Origin: VRUE01 sp963822295
Lineage (GTDB): Bacteria > Actinomycetota > Thermoleophilia > Solirubrobacterales > 70-9
Direction of reading: 5' to 3'
Assembly (NCBI GenBank): GCA_963822295.1
Contig: CAWGHD010000002.1
Span: forward strand, 2,418,001 to 2,482,000
DNA: 64,000 nt
The notes under the pieces were generated by a model. That model saw only the letters and a program-made list of their open reading frames with translations. It was not told the origin of the DNA and made no database searches. Position 1 is the first letter of the stretch. Every line of letters begins with the position of its first letter. Positions 32,179 to 40,727 of this stretch are shown piece after piece. A program made the position numbers and the translations under genes.

Positions 32179-33069
32179 ATGGAGGTCAGGACCCAGACGT
32201 TGCACGGCCGATCGGTGAGCTACGCCGAAGCCGGTACCGGGCCCGTCCTAATGCTGATCCACGGCATGGGCGGCAGCTCTGAGAATTGGCGGGCTGTGAT
32301 CGAGCCGCTGGCGCGGGATCACACGGTGATCGTCCCCAACCTGCCCGGACATGGCCAGTCGGGGCCCAGCGGCGGGGATTACTCGGTCGGCGGGCTCGCG
32401 GCCGGCCTGCGCGATCTGCTTCTCATTCTTGGCCACAGGCGCGCCACCCTCGTCGGGCACTCGCTCGGTGGTGGGGTCGCGATGCAGTTCGCCTACCAGT
32501 TCCCGGAAATCCTCGAGCGCCTGGTGCTTGTTTCCAGCGGTGGAATCGGCCCCGAGGTCAGTCCGCTTCTACGGGCGGCCTCGCTCCCCGGAGCAGGGCC
32601 GTTCATCGCGGCGACTGCCCCGCTGATGCGCGCGCTCGCCACCCGATTGCAGCGTGCCGAGAGGGGCGGGCGGCCGCTCAGCACCGACCTCATCGAGGTC
32701 GCTCACGGATACGCGCAGCTCTCCGACCGCCAACGGCGCGCCGCGTTCCTCTCCACGGTGCGCTCGGTGATCGGCATCGGCGGCCAGAAGGTCAGTGCCG
32801 TGGACCGGCTCTACCTGGCCGAAGCGGTGCCGGTCCTGATCATCTGGGGCGCCCGTGACCGTCTTGTTCCGGCTCACCATGCGGAGCACGCCCACCGCGA
32901 AATCCCGGGTAGCCGCCTCGAGGTCTTCGAGGGTGCCGGCCACCTGCCCCAGCTCGAGGAACCCTCGCGCTTCGTCGAGGTCCTCTCGCGATTCCTGGAG
33001 GAGACAGATCCCGCTGAGTTCGACCTCGACGATTGGCAACGACGGTTTCGAGCAGGCAAGGCCGACTAG
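32179..33069 (+). CDS. Alpha/beta hydrolase
   Basis: 296 residues. HGMGGSSENWRAVIEPL (oxyanion loop), LPGHGQSG, nucleophile elbow VGHSLGGGVA, acid WGARDRLVP and His GAGHLPQLEEP: a complete triad. Looks like the epoxide hydrolase/esterase/haloperoxidase branch; substrate unknown. C-terminal tail after residue 270 is acidic then basic (FDLDDWQRRFRAGKAD). GC is a little lower than around it. Monocistronic, between the UXS-like gene and the mutase. Confidence 0.9.
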   Translation: MEVRTQTLHGRSVSYAEAGTGPVLMLIHGMGGSSENWRAVIEPLARDHTVIVPNLPGHGQSGPSGGDYSVGGLAAGLRDLLLILGHRRATLVGHSLGGGVAMQFAYQFPEILERLVLVSSGGIGPEVSPLLRAASLPGAGPFIAATAPLMRALATRLQRAERGGRPLSTDLIEVAHGYAQLSDRQRRAAFLSTVRSVIGIGGQKVSAVDRLYLAEAVPVLIIWGARDRLVPAHHAEHAHREIPGSRLEVFEGAGHLPQLEEPSRFVEVLSRFLEETDPAEFDLDDWQRRFRAGKAD

Positions 33070-33100
33070 TGCGCGGGCGGCGGTAGGTGCGGTCCCCCAA

Positions 33101-33106
33101 TATCCT
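33101..33106 (+). promoter_or_regulatory. Putative -10 box of the mutase gene
   Basis: TATCCT, 7 nt before the ATG at 33114; supports that start over the GTG at 33087. Confidence 0.4.
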
Positions 33107-33113
33107 CCCGGCC

Positions 33114-34757
33114 ATGAGCGACTCCGGCAAGGGAAACGACGACGACCTGCACCGCACGATCGCGCCGCTGGTCGGCCCCGACGACGAGCGGGTCTTCACC
33201 GACTCCGGGATCGAGATCGACCGCCTCTACGACGAGAGCGACGTCGCACCGGGGCTCGAGGAGCGGCTGGGCGAGCCGGGAGAGCCGCCCTTCACGCGCG
33301 GGATCCACGACGGGATGTACCGCGACCGGACCTGGACCATGCGCCAGTACGCCGGCTTCGCCACCCCCGAGGACACCAACGAGCGCTACCGCTACCTGAT
33401 CGAGCACGGCTCGACCGGGCTCTCGATGGCCTTCGACCTGCCGACCCAGCTCGGCCGCGACTCCGACGACCCGCTCTGCGAGGGGGAGGTCGGCCGCACC
33501 GGCGTCCCGATCGACACGATCGAGGACATGCGGATCTGCTTCGACCAGATCCCGCTCGACTCGGTCTCCACCTCGATGACGATCAACGCCCCGGCGGCGA
33601 TCCTGCTGCTCCTCTACGAGCTGGTCGGCGAGGAACAGGGCGTCCCCTCCGAGAAGCTGCGCGGCACGGTCCAGAACGACGTGCTCAAGGAGTACATGGC
33701 GCGCGGCAACTACATCTACCCGCCGGTGCCGACGATGCGGCTGACCACCGACATCTTCGAGTACTGCCACCGGAACGTGCCGAAATGGAACACGATCTCG
33801 ATCTCCGGGTACCACATCCGCGAGAAGGGCTGCTCGGCGGTGCAGGAGGTCGGCTTCACCCTCTCCAACGCGATCGCCTACGTCGAGGCGGCGCTCGAGC
33901 GCGGGCTGAAGATCGACGAGTTCGCGCCCCGGCTCGCCTTCTTCTTCAACGGCCACAACAACGTCTTCCAGGAGGTCGCCAAGTTCCGCGCCGTGCGGCG
34001 GATGTGGGCGAAAATCGTCAAGGAGCGCTTCGGGGCCGAGAACGAGAGCTCGATGAAGATCCGCTTCCACACCCAGACCGGGGGGGTGACGCTGCAGGCC
34101 CAGCAGCCCGAGGTCAACATCATCCGCGTCGCGCTCCAGGGCTTCGCCGCCGTCGCCGGCGGCACCCAGTCGCTGCACACCAACGGCTTCGACGAGGCGC
34201 TGGCGCTGCCGACCGAGCGCTCGGCGCGGATCGCGCTCCGCACCCAGCAGGTCCTCGCACACGAGTCCGGGGTCGCCGACACCGTCGACCCCTTCGCCGG
34301 CTCCTACTTCGTCGAGTCGCTGACCGACGAGATCGAGGCCCGCTCCTGGGAGCTGATGGACAAGGTCGCGGGCCTGGGGGGCTCGGTCGAGGCGCTGGAC
34401 TTCATGCAGAAGGAGATCGAGGAGTCCGCCCACTCCTACCACGAGCGCTACAAGAGCGGCCAGGACATCATCGTCGGCGTCAACAAATACGTCACCGACC
34501 AGGTCGACGACGTCGACATCCTCCGTGTCGACCCCGAGTCCGAGCAGCGCCAGCTCACCCGCCTCAGGGCCTTCAAGGAGCGCCGCGACCAGGCGGCGGT
34601 GGACGAGAAGCTCGAGGCGCTGCGCGACGTGGCCCGCGGCGAGGGCAACCTCCTGATCCCGATCCGCGCCGCGCTCGCCGCCGACGCCTCGATCGGCGAG
34701 GTCTGCGGCGCGATGCGCGACGTCTTCGGCGAATACAAGGGCGGCGCCTTCTTCTAG
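33114..34757 (+). CDS. Methylmalonyl-CoA mutase, large (substrate-binding) subunit
   Basis: 547 residues: TIM-barrel substrate domain of a B12-dependent acyl-CoA mutase, without the C-terminal B12-binding domain (stops at FGEYKGGAFF), so a separate small subunit must exist elsewhere. Motifs: RQYAGFATPEDTNERYRYL, GLSMAFDLPTQLGRDSD, GEVGRTGVPIDTIEDM, STSMTINAPA, QNDVLKEYMARGNYIYPP, RFHTQTGGVTLQAQQP, QSLHTNGFDEALALPTE. The Tyr in RQYAGF and the Arg in YMARG agree with methylmalonyl-CoA rather than isobutyryl-CoA specificity (where Phe and Gln are typical). Interconverts methylmalonyl- and succinyl-CoA; with pccB at 37221 it belongs to propionate metabolism. Confidence 0.9.
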   Translation: MSDSGKGNDDDLHRTIAPLVGPDDERVFTDSGIEIDRLYDESDVAPGLEERLGEPGEPPFTRGIHDGMYRDRTWTMRQYAGFATPEDTNERYRYLIEHGSTGLSMAFDLPTQLGRDSDDPLCEGEVGRTGVPIDTIEDMRICFDQIPLDSVSTSMTINAPAAILLLLYELVGEEQGVPSEKLRGTVQNDVLKEYMARGNYIYPPVPTMRLTTDIFEYCHRNVPKWNTISISGYHIREKGCSAVQEVGFTLSNAIAYVEAALERGLKIDEFAPRLAFFFNGHNNVFQEVAKFRAVRRMWAKIVKERFGAENESSMKIRFHTQTGGVTLQAQQPEVNIIRVALQGFAAVAGGTQSLHTNGFDEALALPTERSARIALRTQQVLAHESGVADTVDPFAGSYFVESLTDEIEARSWELMDKVAGLGGSVEALDFMQKEIEESAHSYHERYKSGQDIIVGVNKYVTDQVDDVDILRVDPESEQRQLTRLRAFKERRDQAAVDEKLEALRDVARGEGNLLIPIRAALAADASIGEVCGAMRDVFGEYKGGAFF

Positions 34758-34762
34758 CCCCG

Positions 34763-34809
34763 AATCCCATCAAGTTCTCCATGTAATACATGGCGAACTT
34801 GATGGGATT
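34763..34809. terminator. Near-perfect 47-bp palindrome between convergent genes
   Basis: Arms of 23 bp (34763-34785 and 34787-34809) with one mismatch, 5 bp after the mutase stop and touching the stop of the convergent gene at 34810. Likely a bidirectional terminator. Shares 15 bp (atggcgaacttgatg) with the palindrome at 58017-58061, so it belongs to a dispersed family. Confidence 0.7.
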
Positions 34810-35247
34810 TCAGAGCAGGGTGGCCTGGGCGGTGAAGCTGGTCACGCCGCGGTCCAGGTGGCAGACGGAGCCGACCAGGAGCTTCGCCACCGCTCTCTCC
34901 GAGCCATCCGCGCGGACCTGGATCACCTCGCCGCCGAAGCGGCTGGTCGACGACACGGCCAGCTCTCCGCCATCTCCCAGCACCGTGGCGCCGCCGCCGA
35001 CGGGGCCATAGCGGACGTGCGCCACGGGCTCGGTCGAGAGGTTGCGGAGGATCGTCTTGATCGAGTCCTCGTGGGGGACGACGTCGAACCGGAACAGGCC
35101 CTCGGCGAGGAGCAGCATCGACCTCGTCCCCAGCTCGACCTCGCGGCCCGCGGAGATCACGGTCAGCGGCGTCGCGCCCTCACCCGAAGGGGGGATCTCG
35201 GTGACGACCTGCCCGGCGGGGCCGCCGCTCGCCGGCTCGGCGCTCAT
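34810..35247 (-). CDS. Hypothetical protein coupled to prmA
   Basis: 145 residues from ATG 35247, overlapping the prmA stop by ATGA. N-terminus (SAEPASGGPAG) is disordered; the rest looks beta-rich: PLTVISAGREVELGTRSMLL, FRFDVVPHEDSIKTILRNL, VAHVRYGPVGGGATVLGDG. No signal peptide. Family not recognised; could be a small beta-barrel or lectin-like protein. Confidence 0.7.
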   Translation of the reverse strand: MSAEPASGGPAGQVVTEIPPSGEGATPLTVISAGREVELGTRSMLLLAEGLFRFDVVPHEDSIKTILRNLSTEPVAHVRYGPVGGGATVLGDGGELAVSSTSRFGGEVIQVRADGSERAVAKLLVGSVCHLDRGVTSFTAQATLL

Positions 35248-36044
35248 CGCAGCACCAGCATCGACCACTCCATCACCCTCTCCTCCGCGACCACCTGCAG
35301 CCCGTGCGCGCCCCACGCGTCCGCGACGGCTTCGACATCGCCGGCGCTGAAGCCGGAGGCGACCACGAGGCCGGGCCGGTGCTCGAGGCCGCCGGCCAGG
35401 TCGAGGTGCACCGCCGGGGGGACGTTGGCGGCGATCGCGTCGGCCCGCGGGGGCGGCTCGGCGCGCAGGTCGAGCAGCCGGGTGTCGATCTCGACCCCGT
35501 TGCGGGCCGCGTTGTGCTCGGCGGCGGCGAGGCTGGTCTCGTCGATGTCGACCGCGATCACCGGCGAGAAGCCGAGCCGCGCCGCGGCGATCGAGAGCAC
35601 GCCGTTGCCGCAGCCGTAGTCGGCGAGGGAGCCCTGCGGGGGAATCTCGGCGAGCGCCGCCAGGCAGGCCTGCGTGGTCGGGTGGGCGCCGGTCCCGAAG
35701 GCGGCGCTCTGGGTCAGGGCGATCTCGATCAGGGCCGGGTCCTCCCCCGCCGGCGCCCAGTCGGGGCGGATCAGGAACCGCCCCGCGACGATCAGCGGGC
35801 GGTAGCGGCCGAGCCGGCGCTCGCGCCAGTCGTCGGACACCTCCTCCGTCGTCAGGCCCAGCAGGCCCGGGCCGGCGAGCCGCCGCAGCTCTTCCTCGCC
35901 GGGCGTCCCGGGGACGGCGAGGACGGCCAGCTCCACCACGGAGCCGTCCTCGTTGAGGTGGACCCCCCCGGGCAGCGCGGGCAGGACCGCGTCGAGGACG
36001 TTCTCGACGTCGGCCGCGCCGACCCGGAGGGTTAGCTCGAGCAC
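35244..36044 (-). CDS. prmA: Ribosomal protein L11 methyltransferase-like (PrmA)
   Basis: 266 residues. N-terminal small domain (about 1-100), then SAM-dependent methyltransferase with TQSAAFGTGAHPTTQACL, ADYGCGNGVLSIAAARLG, VIAVDIDETSLAAAEHNA and AIAANVPPAVHLDLAG. These are the PrmA hallmarks (FGTGxHPTT and the N-(V/I)-P-P motif IV in place of NPPY/NILA). Expected to methylate amino groups of ribosomal protein L11. GTG start at 36044 with GGAGGA very close upstream; the start is somewhat uncertain. Confidence 0.85.
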   Translation of the reverse strand: MLELTLRVGAADVENVLDAVLPALPGGVHLNEDGSVVELAVLAVPGTPGEEELRRLAGPGLLGLTTEEVSDDWRERRLGRYRPLIVAGRFLIRPDWAPAGEDPALIEIALTQSAAFGTGAHPTTQACLAALAEIPPQGSLADYGCGNGVLSIAAARLGFSPVIAVDIDETSLAAAEHNAARNGVEIDTRLLDLRAEPPPRADAIAANVPPAVHLDLAGGLEHRPGLVVASGFSAGDVEAVADAWGAHGLQVVAEERVMEWSMLVLR

Positions 36045-36060
36045 TCCTCCGCTTCGGGCC

Positions 36061-36855
36061 CTACAGCAGCCCGATCAGGATCTGGACCGTGAGTTTGTTC
36101 GGGCTGCCGGCCTGAATCGCCGGAAGCAGGCTTAAGGTCAGCGTGGACACGTGGGGGCCTCCGCCCGCACCGGTCCCGACCAGCTGCATTGTCAGCGGGG
36201 CCCCGCCTGTGGAATCGCAGGAGAAGCTTGCGCCGGGAGCGATCGAGCCCTCCGGCACCGGGATCCCCTGCCCGTCTTTGCACTCGGTGTGGCTGAGCGG
36301 GGACCCGCTCGTGTTGGTGATGGTGACGATCGGCCCGGTGGCGTCCACCGTGAACATGGCCGGAGAGTCGAGGAGGCGGACTTTCTGCCCGCCGACGTCC
36401 GCCGTCGCCGTCAGCACCGAGCCGTCGCCGCGCATGACCTCGTCGGTGACTTTGAGGTAGCTGGAGCTCTCGGCTTTGACCGAGCTGATGTCGCCTTTGA
36501 TGCCGTCGATCTGAGTTTTGATGTCCCCGATCTCGGCTTTGACGGAGGAGAAACTGTTGAGGGTGGCTTTCTTGAAGTTGTAGAAGATGACTTTTTCGAA
36601 GTGCTTGTGGACCTTGAAAGAAGGCACCTCGCCTTTCTTGAAGTCCTCGAAGAGCAGCGTGCCGTCGACGACCTGATCGCTGTGCCGCACGGTCAGCGTC
36701 GCTTTCTTGATGTGCTCGCCTTTGGCGGAGCTCTGCGCCGTCGGTGGCGGCGGGCTCGCCGTCGCCCATGCCGACGCCCCAGCGATCGTCCCCGCGGCCA
36801 CGAACGCAACCGCCAGCCTCGCTGCCGCGACGCGGCGCTTCACCTGCTCAGCCAT
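36061..36855 (-). CDS. Secreted hypothetical protein with coiled-coil repeats
   Basis: 264 residues. N-terminal export signal (VKRRVAAARLAVAFVAAGTI, AGASAWATA). Lys-rich central region FKKGEVPSFKVHKHFEKV, then a heptad-like stretch VKAEIGDIKTQIDGIKGDIS (about 105-130), then a C-terminal beta domain (LLDSPAMFTVDATGPIVTIT, GGAPLTMQLVGTGAGG). Good ribosome site GGGGAGGG before the ATG. Unknown family; layout (helical stalk plus beta domain) resembles the secreted protein at 60526-61317. Confidence 0.75.
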   Translation of the reverse strand: MAEQVKRRVAAARLAVAFVAAGTIAGASAWATASPPPPTAQSSAKGEHIKKATLTVRHSDQVVDGTLLFEDFKKGEVPSFKVHKHFEKVIFYNFKKATLNSFSSVKAEIGDIKTQIDGIKGDISSVKAESSSYLKVTDEVMRGDGSVLTATADVGGQKVRLLDSPAMFTVDATGPIVTITNTSGSPLSHTECKDGQGIPVPEGSIAPGASFSCDSTGGAPLTMQLVGTGAGGGPHVSTLTLSLLPAIQAGSPNKLTVQILIGLL

Positions 36856-36985
36856 CTGACCCTCCCCCTCGGTCGTTAAATGCTGCCGGTGGTGCCATTC
36901 GACACTAGCCGCTCATCGTGGCCCCGTCAAACGAAAGATCTCTTGAGTGGGCAGGAACGGACCCGACCCGGTTGAAGCGGCATCC

Positions 36986-37195
36986 ATGATCGAGGTGTCG
37001 CGAACGCTGATGAAGTCCGAGCCCGAGCTCGCCGAGCTGGTTGAGGCCGTCGAGGGGGTCGAGGTGACGATGGCGGAGAAGGGATTCGGCACCAGGGTCG
37101 AGATCCGCGCCGCCGCGGACTCCGGCCTCGACGCCGGCGACCTCGAGCGGTTGCTCGACGAGCTCGCCGAGCCGCAGAAGCAGCCCTTCAAATAG
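36986..37195 (+). CDS. Small hypothetical protein before pccB
   Basis: 69 residues from ATG 36986 (MIEVSRTLMKSEPELAEL). Acidic, alternating strand/helix; no membrane segment. It ends 25 nt before pccB. Its position recalls the small epsilon subunits found beside actinobacterial acyl-CoA carboxylase beta genes, but the sequence does not show the usual epsilon motif, so I leave the function open. Confidence 0.55.
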   Translation: MIEVSRTLMKSEPELAELVEAVEGVEVTMAEKGFGTRVEIRAAADSGLDAGDLERLLDELAEPQKQPFK

Positions 37196-37204
37196 GGAGC
37201 GAAA

Positions 37205-37210
37205 TAGACT
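37205..37210 (+). promoter_or_regulatory. Putative -10 box of pccB
   Basis: TAGACT, 10 nt before the ATG at 37221. Confidence 0.35.
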
Positions 37211-37220
37211 CTCGCGCCTG

Positions 37221-38789
37221 ATGCGCGAAAGGAACCCCGAAACGCACGACGAGAAGCTCGCCTACCTGCGCGAGCTGCGCGAGGCGGCGATCCACTCCGC
37301 CTCCGAGGAGGCGGTCGAGAAGCAGCACGCGAAGGGCAAGATGACCGCCCGCGAGCGGATCGAGAAGCTCCTCGACCCCGGCTCCTTCGAGGAGCTCGAC
37401 ACCTTCGTCCGCCACCGCACCTACGACTTCGAGATGCAGAAAAAACGGCCCTGGGGCGACGCCGTCGTCACCGGCCACGGGACCATTGACGGGAGAACAG
37501 TTTTTGTCTTCTCCCAAGACTTCACCGTGTTCGGGGGCAGCCTCGGCGAGGTGATGGCGGAGAAGATGTGCAAGGTCATGGACCTCGCCGCCCAGGTCGG
37601 CGCGCCGGTCGTCGGCATCAACGACTCCGGTGGCGCCCGCATCCAGGAGGGGGTCGTCTCACTGGGCGCCTACGGCGACGTCTTCGTCCGCAACGTCCAG
37701 TGCTCGGGCGTGATCCCGCAGATCAGCCTGATCATGGGCCCGTGCGCCGGCGGCGCGGTCTACTCGCCGGCGATGACCGACTTCATCTTCATGGTCAAAG
37801 AGACCAGCCACATGTTCATCACCGGCCCGGAAGTGATCAAGACGGTGACCGGGGAGGAGGTCGAGTTCGAGGAGCTCGGCGGGGCGATGAGCCATAACTC
37901 CAAGTCCGGCGTCGCCCACTTCGCGGCCGAGGACGAGGAGAGCTGCCTCGAGGACGCCCGGCACCTGCTCAGCTTCCTTCCCTCCAACAACCTCGAGCAG
38001 CCGCCGCGCTTCGACCCCGACGACGACCCCGAGCGCGAAGACGCGGAGCTCGACGACCTCGTCCCCGACGACCCGTCCAAGCCCTACGACATGCGCGAGG
38101 TCGTCTCGCGGATCGTCGACGACGAGGAGTTCTTCGAGGTCCACGAGCACTTCGCCAAGAACATCATCTGCGGCTTCTCGCGGCTCGACGGCTTCCCGGT
38201 GGGGATCGTCGGCAACCAGCCCGCCTACCTGGCCGGCGTCCTCGACATCGAGTCCTCGGAGAAGGCGGCGCGCTTCGTCCGCACCTGCGACGCCTACAAC
38301 ATCCCGATCGTCACCTTCACCGACGTCCCCGGCTTCCTGCCCGGCACCGATCAGGAGTGGAACGGGATCATCCGCCACGGCGCCAAGCTGCTCTACGCCT
38401 TCACCGAGGCGACGGTGCCGAAGCTCACCGTCGTCACCCGCAAGGCCTACGGCGGCGCCTACGACGTGATGAACTCGAAGCACATGCTGGCCGACTACAA
38501 CGTCGCCTGGCCGACGGCCGAGATCGCGGTGATGGGGCCGGAGGGCGCGGTCAACATCATCTACCGCAAAGACATCTCCACCTCGCCGACCCCCGACGAG
38601 CGCCGCCAGAAGCTGATCGACGATTACAAGGCCCACTTCGCCAACCCCTACTCGGCGGCCGAGCGGGGCTACATCGACGACGTGATCGAGCCGCGCCAGA
38701 CGCGCCCGAAGCTGATCAAGGCGCTGCGCATGCTGCAGTCCAAGCGCGTCGACCAGCCGAAGCGCAAGCACGGCAACATCCCGCTGTAG
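37221..38789 (+). CDS. pccB: Acyl-CoA (propionyl-CoA) carboxylase, carboxyltransferase beta subunit
   Basis: 522 residues. Carboxyltransferase with the two crotonase-like halves: GKMTARERIEKLLDPGSFEE, DFTVFGGSLGE, GINDSGGARIQEGV, GPCAGGAVYSPAMTDF, then VGIVGNQPAYLAGVLDIESSEKA, VPGFLPGTDQEWNGI, RKAYGGAYDVMNSKH and AWPTAEIAVMGPEGAVNI. Transfers CO2 from biotin to propionyl-CoA (or acetyl-CoA) giving methylmalonyl-CoA. The Asp in HMLADYN, at the site that in Streptomyces PccB selects propionyl-CoA, favours propionyl-CoA. The biotin carboxylase/BCCP alpha subunit is not in this window. Confidence 0.93.
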   Translation: MRERNPETHDEKLAYLRELREAAIHSASEEAVEKQHAKGKMTARERIEKLLDPGSFEELDTFVRHRTYDFEMQKKRPWGDAVVTGHGTIDGRTVFVFSQDFTVFGGSLGEVMAEKMCKVMDLAAQVGAPVVGINDSGGARIQEGVVSLGAYGDVFVRNVQCSGVIPQISLIMGPCAGGAVYSPAMTDFIFMVKETSHMFITGPEVIKTVTGEEVEFEELGGAMSHNSKSGVAHFAAEDEESCLEDARHLLSFLPSNNLEQPPRFDPDDDPEREDAELDDLVPDDPSKPYDMREVVSRIVDDEEFFEVHEHFAKNIICGFSRLDGFPVGIVGNQPAYLAGVLDIESSEKAARFVRTCDAYNIPIVTFTDVPGFLPGTDQEWNGIIRHGAKLLYAFTEATVPKLTVVTRKAYGGAYDVMNSKHMLADYNVAWPTAEIAVMGPEGAVNIIYRKDISTSPTPDERRQKLIDDYKAHFANPYSAAERGYIDDVIEPRQTRPKLIKALRMLQSKRVDQPKRKHGNIPL

Positions 38790-38791
38790 CG

Positions 38792-38969
38792 CGGGTGGCG
38801 CACGGGTCCCGACCCCGGTTGAGGGGGGCCTGCGGGCGGGCCAAACTGGGTCCGTTCTCGGCCCCCCTCAACCGGCGCCACCCGTGCGTCATCCGCTTCG
38901 AGCCAGCGAGTGGCGACTTTCTGCCCCCATAGGGACGGTAAGACGCCACTCGATCCCGCTACGGGATCG
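38792..38969. terminator. Nested inverted repeats between pccB and the ABC operon
   Basis: Inner stem ccggttgaggggggcc (38815-38830) / ggcccccctcaaccgg (38860-38875), 16 bp perfect; outer stem gggtggcgc / gcgccaccc; then cgagtggcg / cgccactcg and cgatcccg-cta-cgggatcg (38951-38969) at the stop of the permease gene. Acts most likely as a two-way terminator between convergent genes. Confidence 0.6.
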
Positions 38970-39822
38970 CGGTGCCCTCGGCGGCGGTGACATCGGCGGC
39001 GGCGCCCTTGCCGGCGGCGCCGCCTTCCTCGCGGGTCAGGCGGTAGGCGAGGTAGACGGGGACGATCGAGAGCAGGACCACGAGGACGGCGACGACGTTG
39101 ACGATCGGAAGCTGGTTGGGCCGCTGCAGGTTGGCGAAGATCCAGAGCGGCAGGGTTTCGATCCCGCTGCCGGCGGTGAACGTGGTGACGATGATCTCGT
39201 CGAAGGAGAGGGCGAAGGCGAGCAGGCCCCCGGCGACGAGGGCGGTCCGCATGTTCGGCAGGGTGACGAAGCGGAAGGTCTGCCAGGTGTGGGCGCCGAG
39301 GTCGGCGGAGGCCTCCTCGAAGGAGCTCGATAGTCGTCGCAGCCGCGCCAGCGCGTTGTTGTAGACGACGACGATGCAGAAGGTCGCGTGGCCGACGACG
39401 ATCGTGAAGAGGCTGAGGTCGATGCCGAAGACCTGGGTGAAGGTCGAGTTCAGCGCGATCCCCGTGACGATCCCCGGCAGGGCGATCGGCAGGATGACGA
39501 GGAAGGAGATCGTTTCGCGCCCGAAGAAACGGTGGCGGGAGACGGCGAGAGCGCCGAGGGTGCCCAGGACGAGGGCGACCAGGGTCGCCGCGGCGCCCGC
39601 TTTCAGCGAGGTGTAGAAGGCCTCGCGGGCGCCGGGGTTGTCGATCGCGTCGCCGTACCAGTGTGTGGTGAAGGCGGGTGGCGGCCACTCCAGCGTCGTC
39701 GCCGAGCTGAAGGAATCGACGAGGATGACGAGCAACGGCACGTAGAGGAAGGCGAGCGTCAGGCCGGTGGCGCCGACCAGCAGGGCGCGTGCCGGCCGCG
39801 AGAGGGTCATCCCCCTAGACAT
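38959..39822 (-). CDS. Polyamine-type ABC transporter permease (PotC-like)
   Basis: 287 residues, six helices, binding-protein-dependent transport fold. EAA loop: SSSFEEASADLGAHTWQTFR followed by VTLPNMRTAL, which docks on the ATPase. Family resemblance to PotC of the spermidine/putrescine importer: SFSSATTLEWPPPAFTTHWY and SFDEIIVTTFTAGSGIETLP. ATG 39822 with GGGAG 6 nt before overlaps the end of the partner permease by 8 nt; ATG 39810 is an alternative. Last gene of the operon ATPase, binding protein, permease B, permease C. Confidence 0.9.
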   Translation of the reverse strand: MSRGMTLSRPARALLVGATGLTLAFLYVPLLVILVDSFSSATTLEWPPPAFTTHWYGDAIDNPGAREAFYTSLKAGAAATLVALVLGTLGALAVSRHRFFGRETISFLVILPIALPGIVTGIALNSTFTQVFGIDLSLFTIVVGHATFCIVVVYNNALARLRRLSSSFEEASADLGAHTWQTFRFVTLPNMRTALVAGGLLAFALSFDEIIVTTFTAGSGIETLPLWIFANLQRPNQLPIVNVVAVLVVLLSIVPVYLAYRLTREEGGAAGKGAAADVTAAEGTAIP

Positions 39823-40714
39823 GCTCGAACGCTCCCAGGCGCCTGGCGACGATCAGGTAGACGATCATCACCACGATCGGCACGGCCGCGAAGGCGGCGG
39901 CGAGCGGCAGGTTGGTGGTGATTGTCGAGAAGACGACGGTGCCGATGAACTGCTCCCCGCCGCCGACCAGGCTCGGCGCGATGAAGTCGCCGAGGGTCAG
40001 CGAGAAGGTGAAGATCGAGCCGGCGACGACGGCCGGGAAGACCAGCGGCAGGATCACCCGGCGAAAGGTGTAGGCGGGCTTCGCGCGCAGGTCCTCGGAC
40101 GCGTTCAACAGCGAGTCGGGGATCCGTTCGAGCCCGGCGTAGATCGGGATCACCATGTAGGGCAGCCAGAGGTAGCTCATCACCAGCCAGACCGCGACCA
40201 GGCCCTGGCCGGGGCCGCTGAGGCCGAAGGGATCCAGCGCCCAGTTGAGCGGCCCGTTCTCGCTGAGGATCGTGCGCCACGCGTACGCCTTGACCAGATA
40301 GGCGGACCAGAGCGGCACCATCACGGCGACGACGAGGGCGCCGCGGACCCGCGGCGTCGCCACCTTGGCCATGTAGAAGGCGAGCGGGAAGGCGAGCAGG
40401 ACGTCGGTGATCGTGACCGCGGCGGCGATCCCGATCGTGCGCAGGGCAACGTCGCGATAGACCGGCTCCTCGAAGATCAGCTGGAAGTTTTCCAGCGTCG
40501 CCGTCTGCTCGATCTCGCCGCTGAGTTCGCCGACCGACCAGAAGGCGGTGACCATCAGCACCGCCAGCGAGCCGAGGTAGCCGACCACCAGCCAGCCGAC
40601 TGGGCCCGCCAGGAGCGCCCCCACCTGCAGGCGGGGGCGGCCATGGAAGAGGCCGGCGAGCCGGTGGCCCACCGACCTCCTTCGCGCCGGGACGGCTACG
40701 CCCGGCGCGCCCAT
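39815..40714 (-). CDS. Polyamine-type ABC transporter permease (PotB-like)
   Basis: 299 residues, six helices; EAA-loop LLNASEDLRAKPAYTFRRVI with LPLVFPAVVAGSIFTFSLTLGD typical of PotB. Other markers: NFQLIFEEPVYRDVALRTI and KAYAWRTILSENGPLNWAL. Forms the inner-membrane channel with the PotC-like permease. It begins 14 nt after the binding-protein gene. Confidence 0.9.
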   Translation of the reverse strand: MGAPGVAVPARRRSVGHRLAGLFHGRPRLQVGALLAGPVGWLVVGYLGSLAVLMVTAFWSVGELSGEIEQTATLENFQLIFEEPVYRDVALRTIGIAAAVTITDVLLAFPLAFYMAKVATPRVRGALVVAVMVPLWSAYLVKAYAWRTILSENGPLNWALDPFGLSGPGQGLVAVWLVMSYLWLPYMVIPIYAGLERIPDSLLNASEDLRAKPAYTFRRVILPLVFPAVVAGSIFTFSLTLGDFIAPSLVGGGEQFIGTVVFSTITTNLPLAAAFAAVPIVVMIVYLIVARRLGAFEHV

Positions 40715-40727
40715 GTGCGGCCTCTGC

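Noticed and set aside
36986..37195. Acyl-CoA carboxylase epsilon subunit
   Set aside because: Position fits, but the usual epsilon sequence pattern is not visible, so left as hypothetical.
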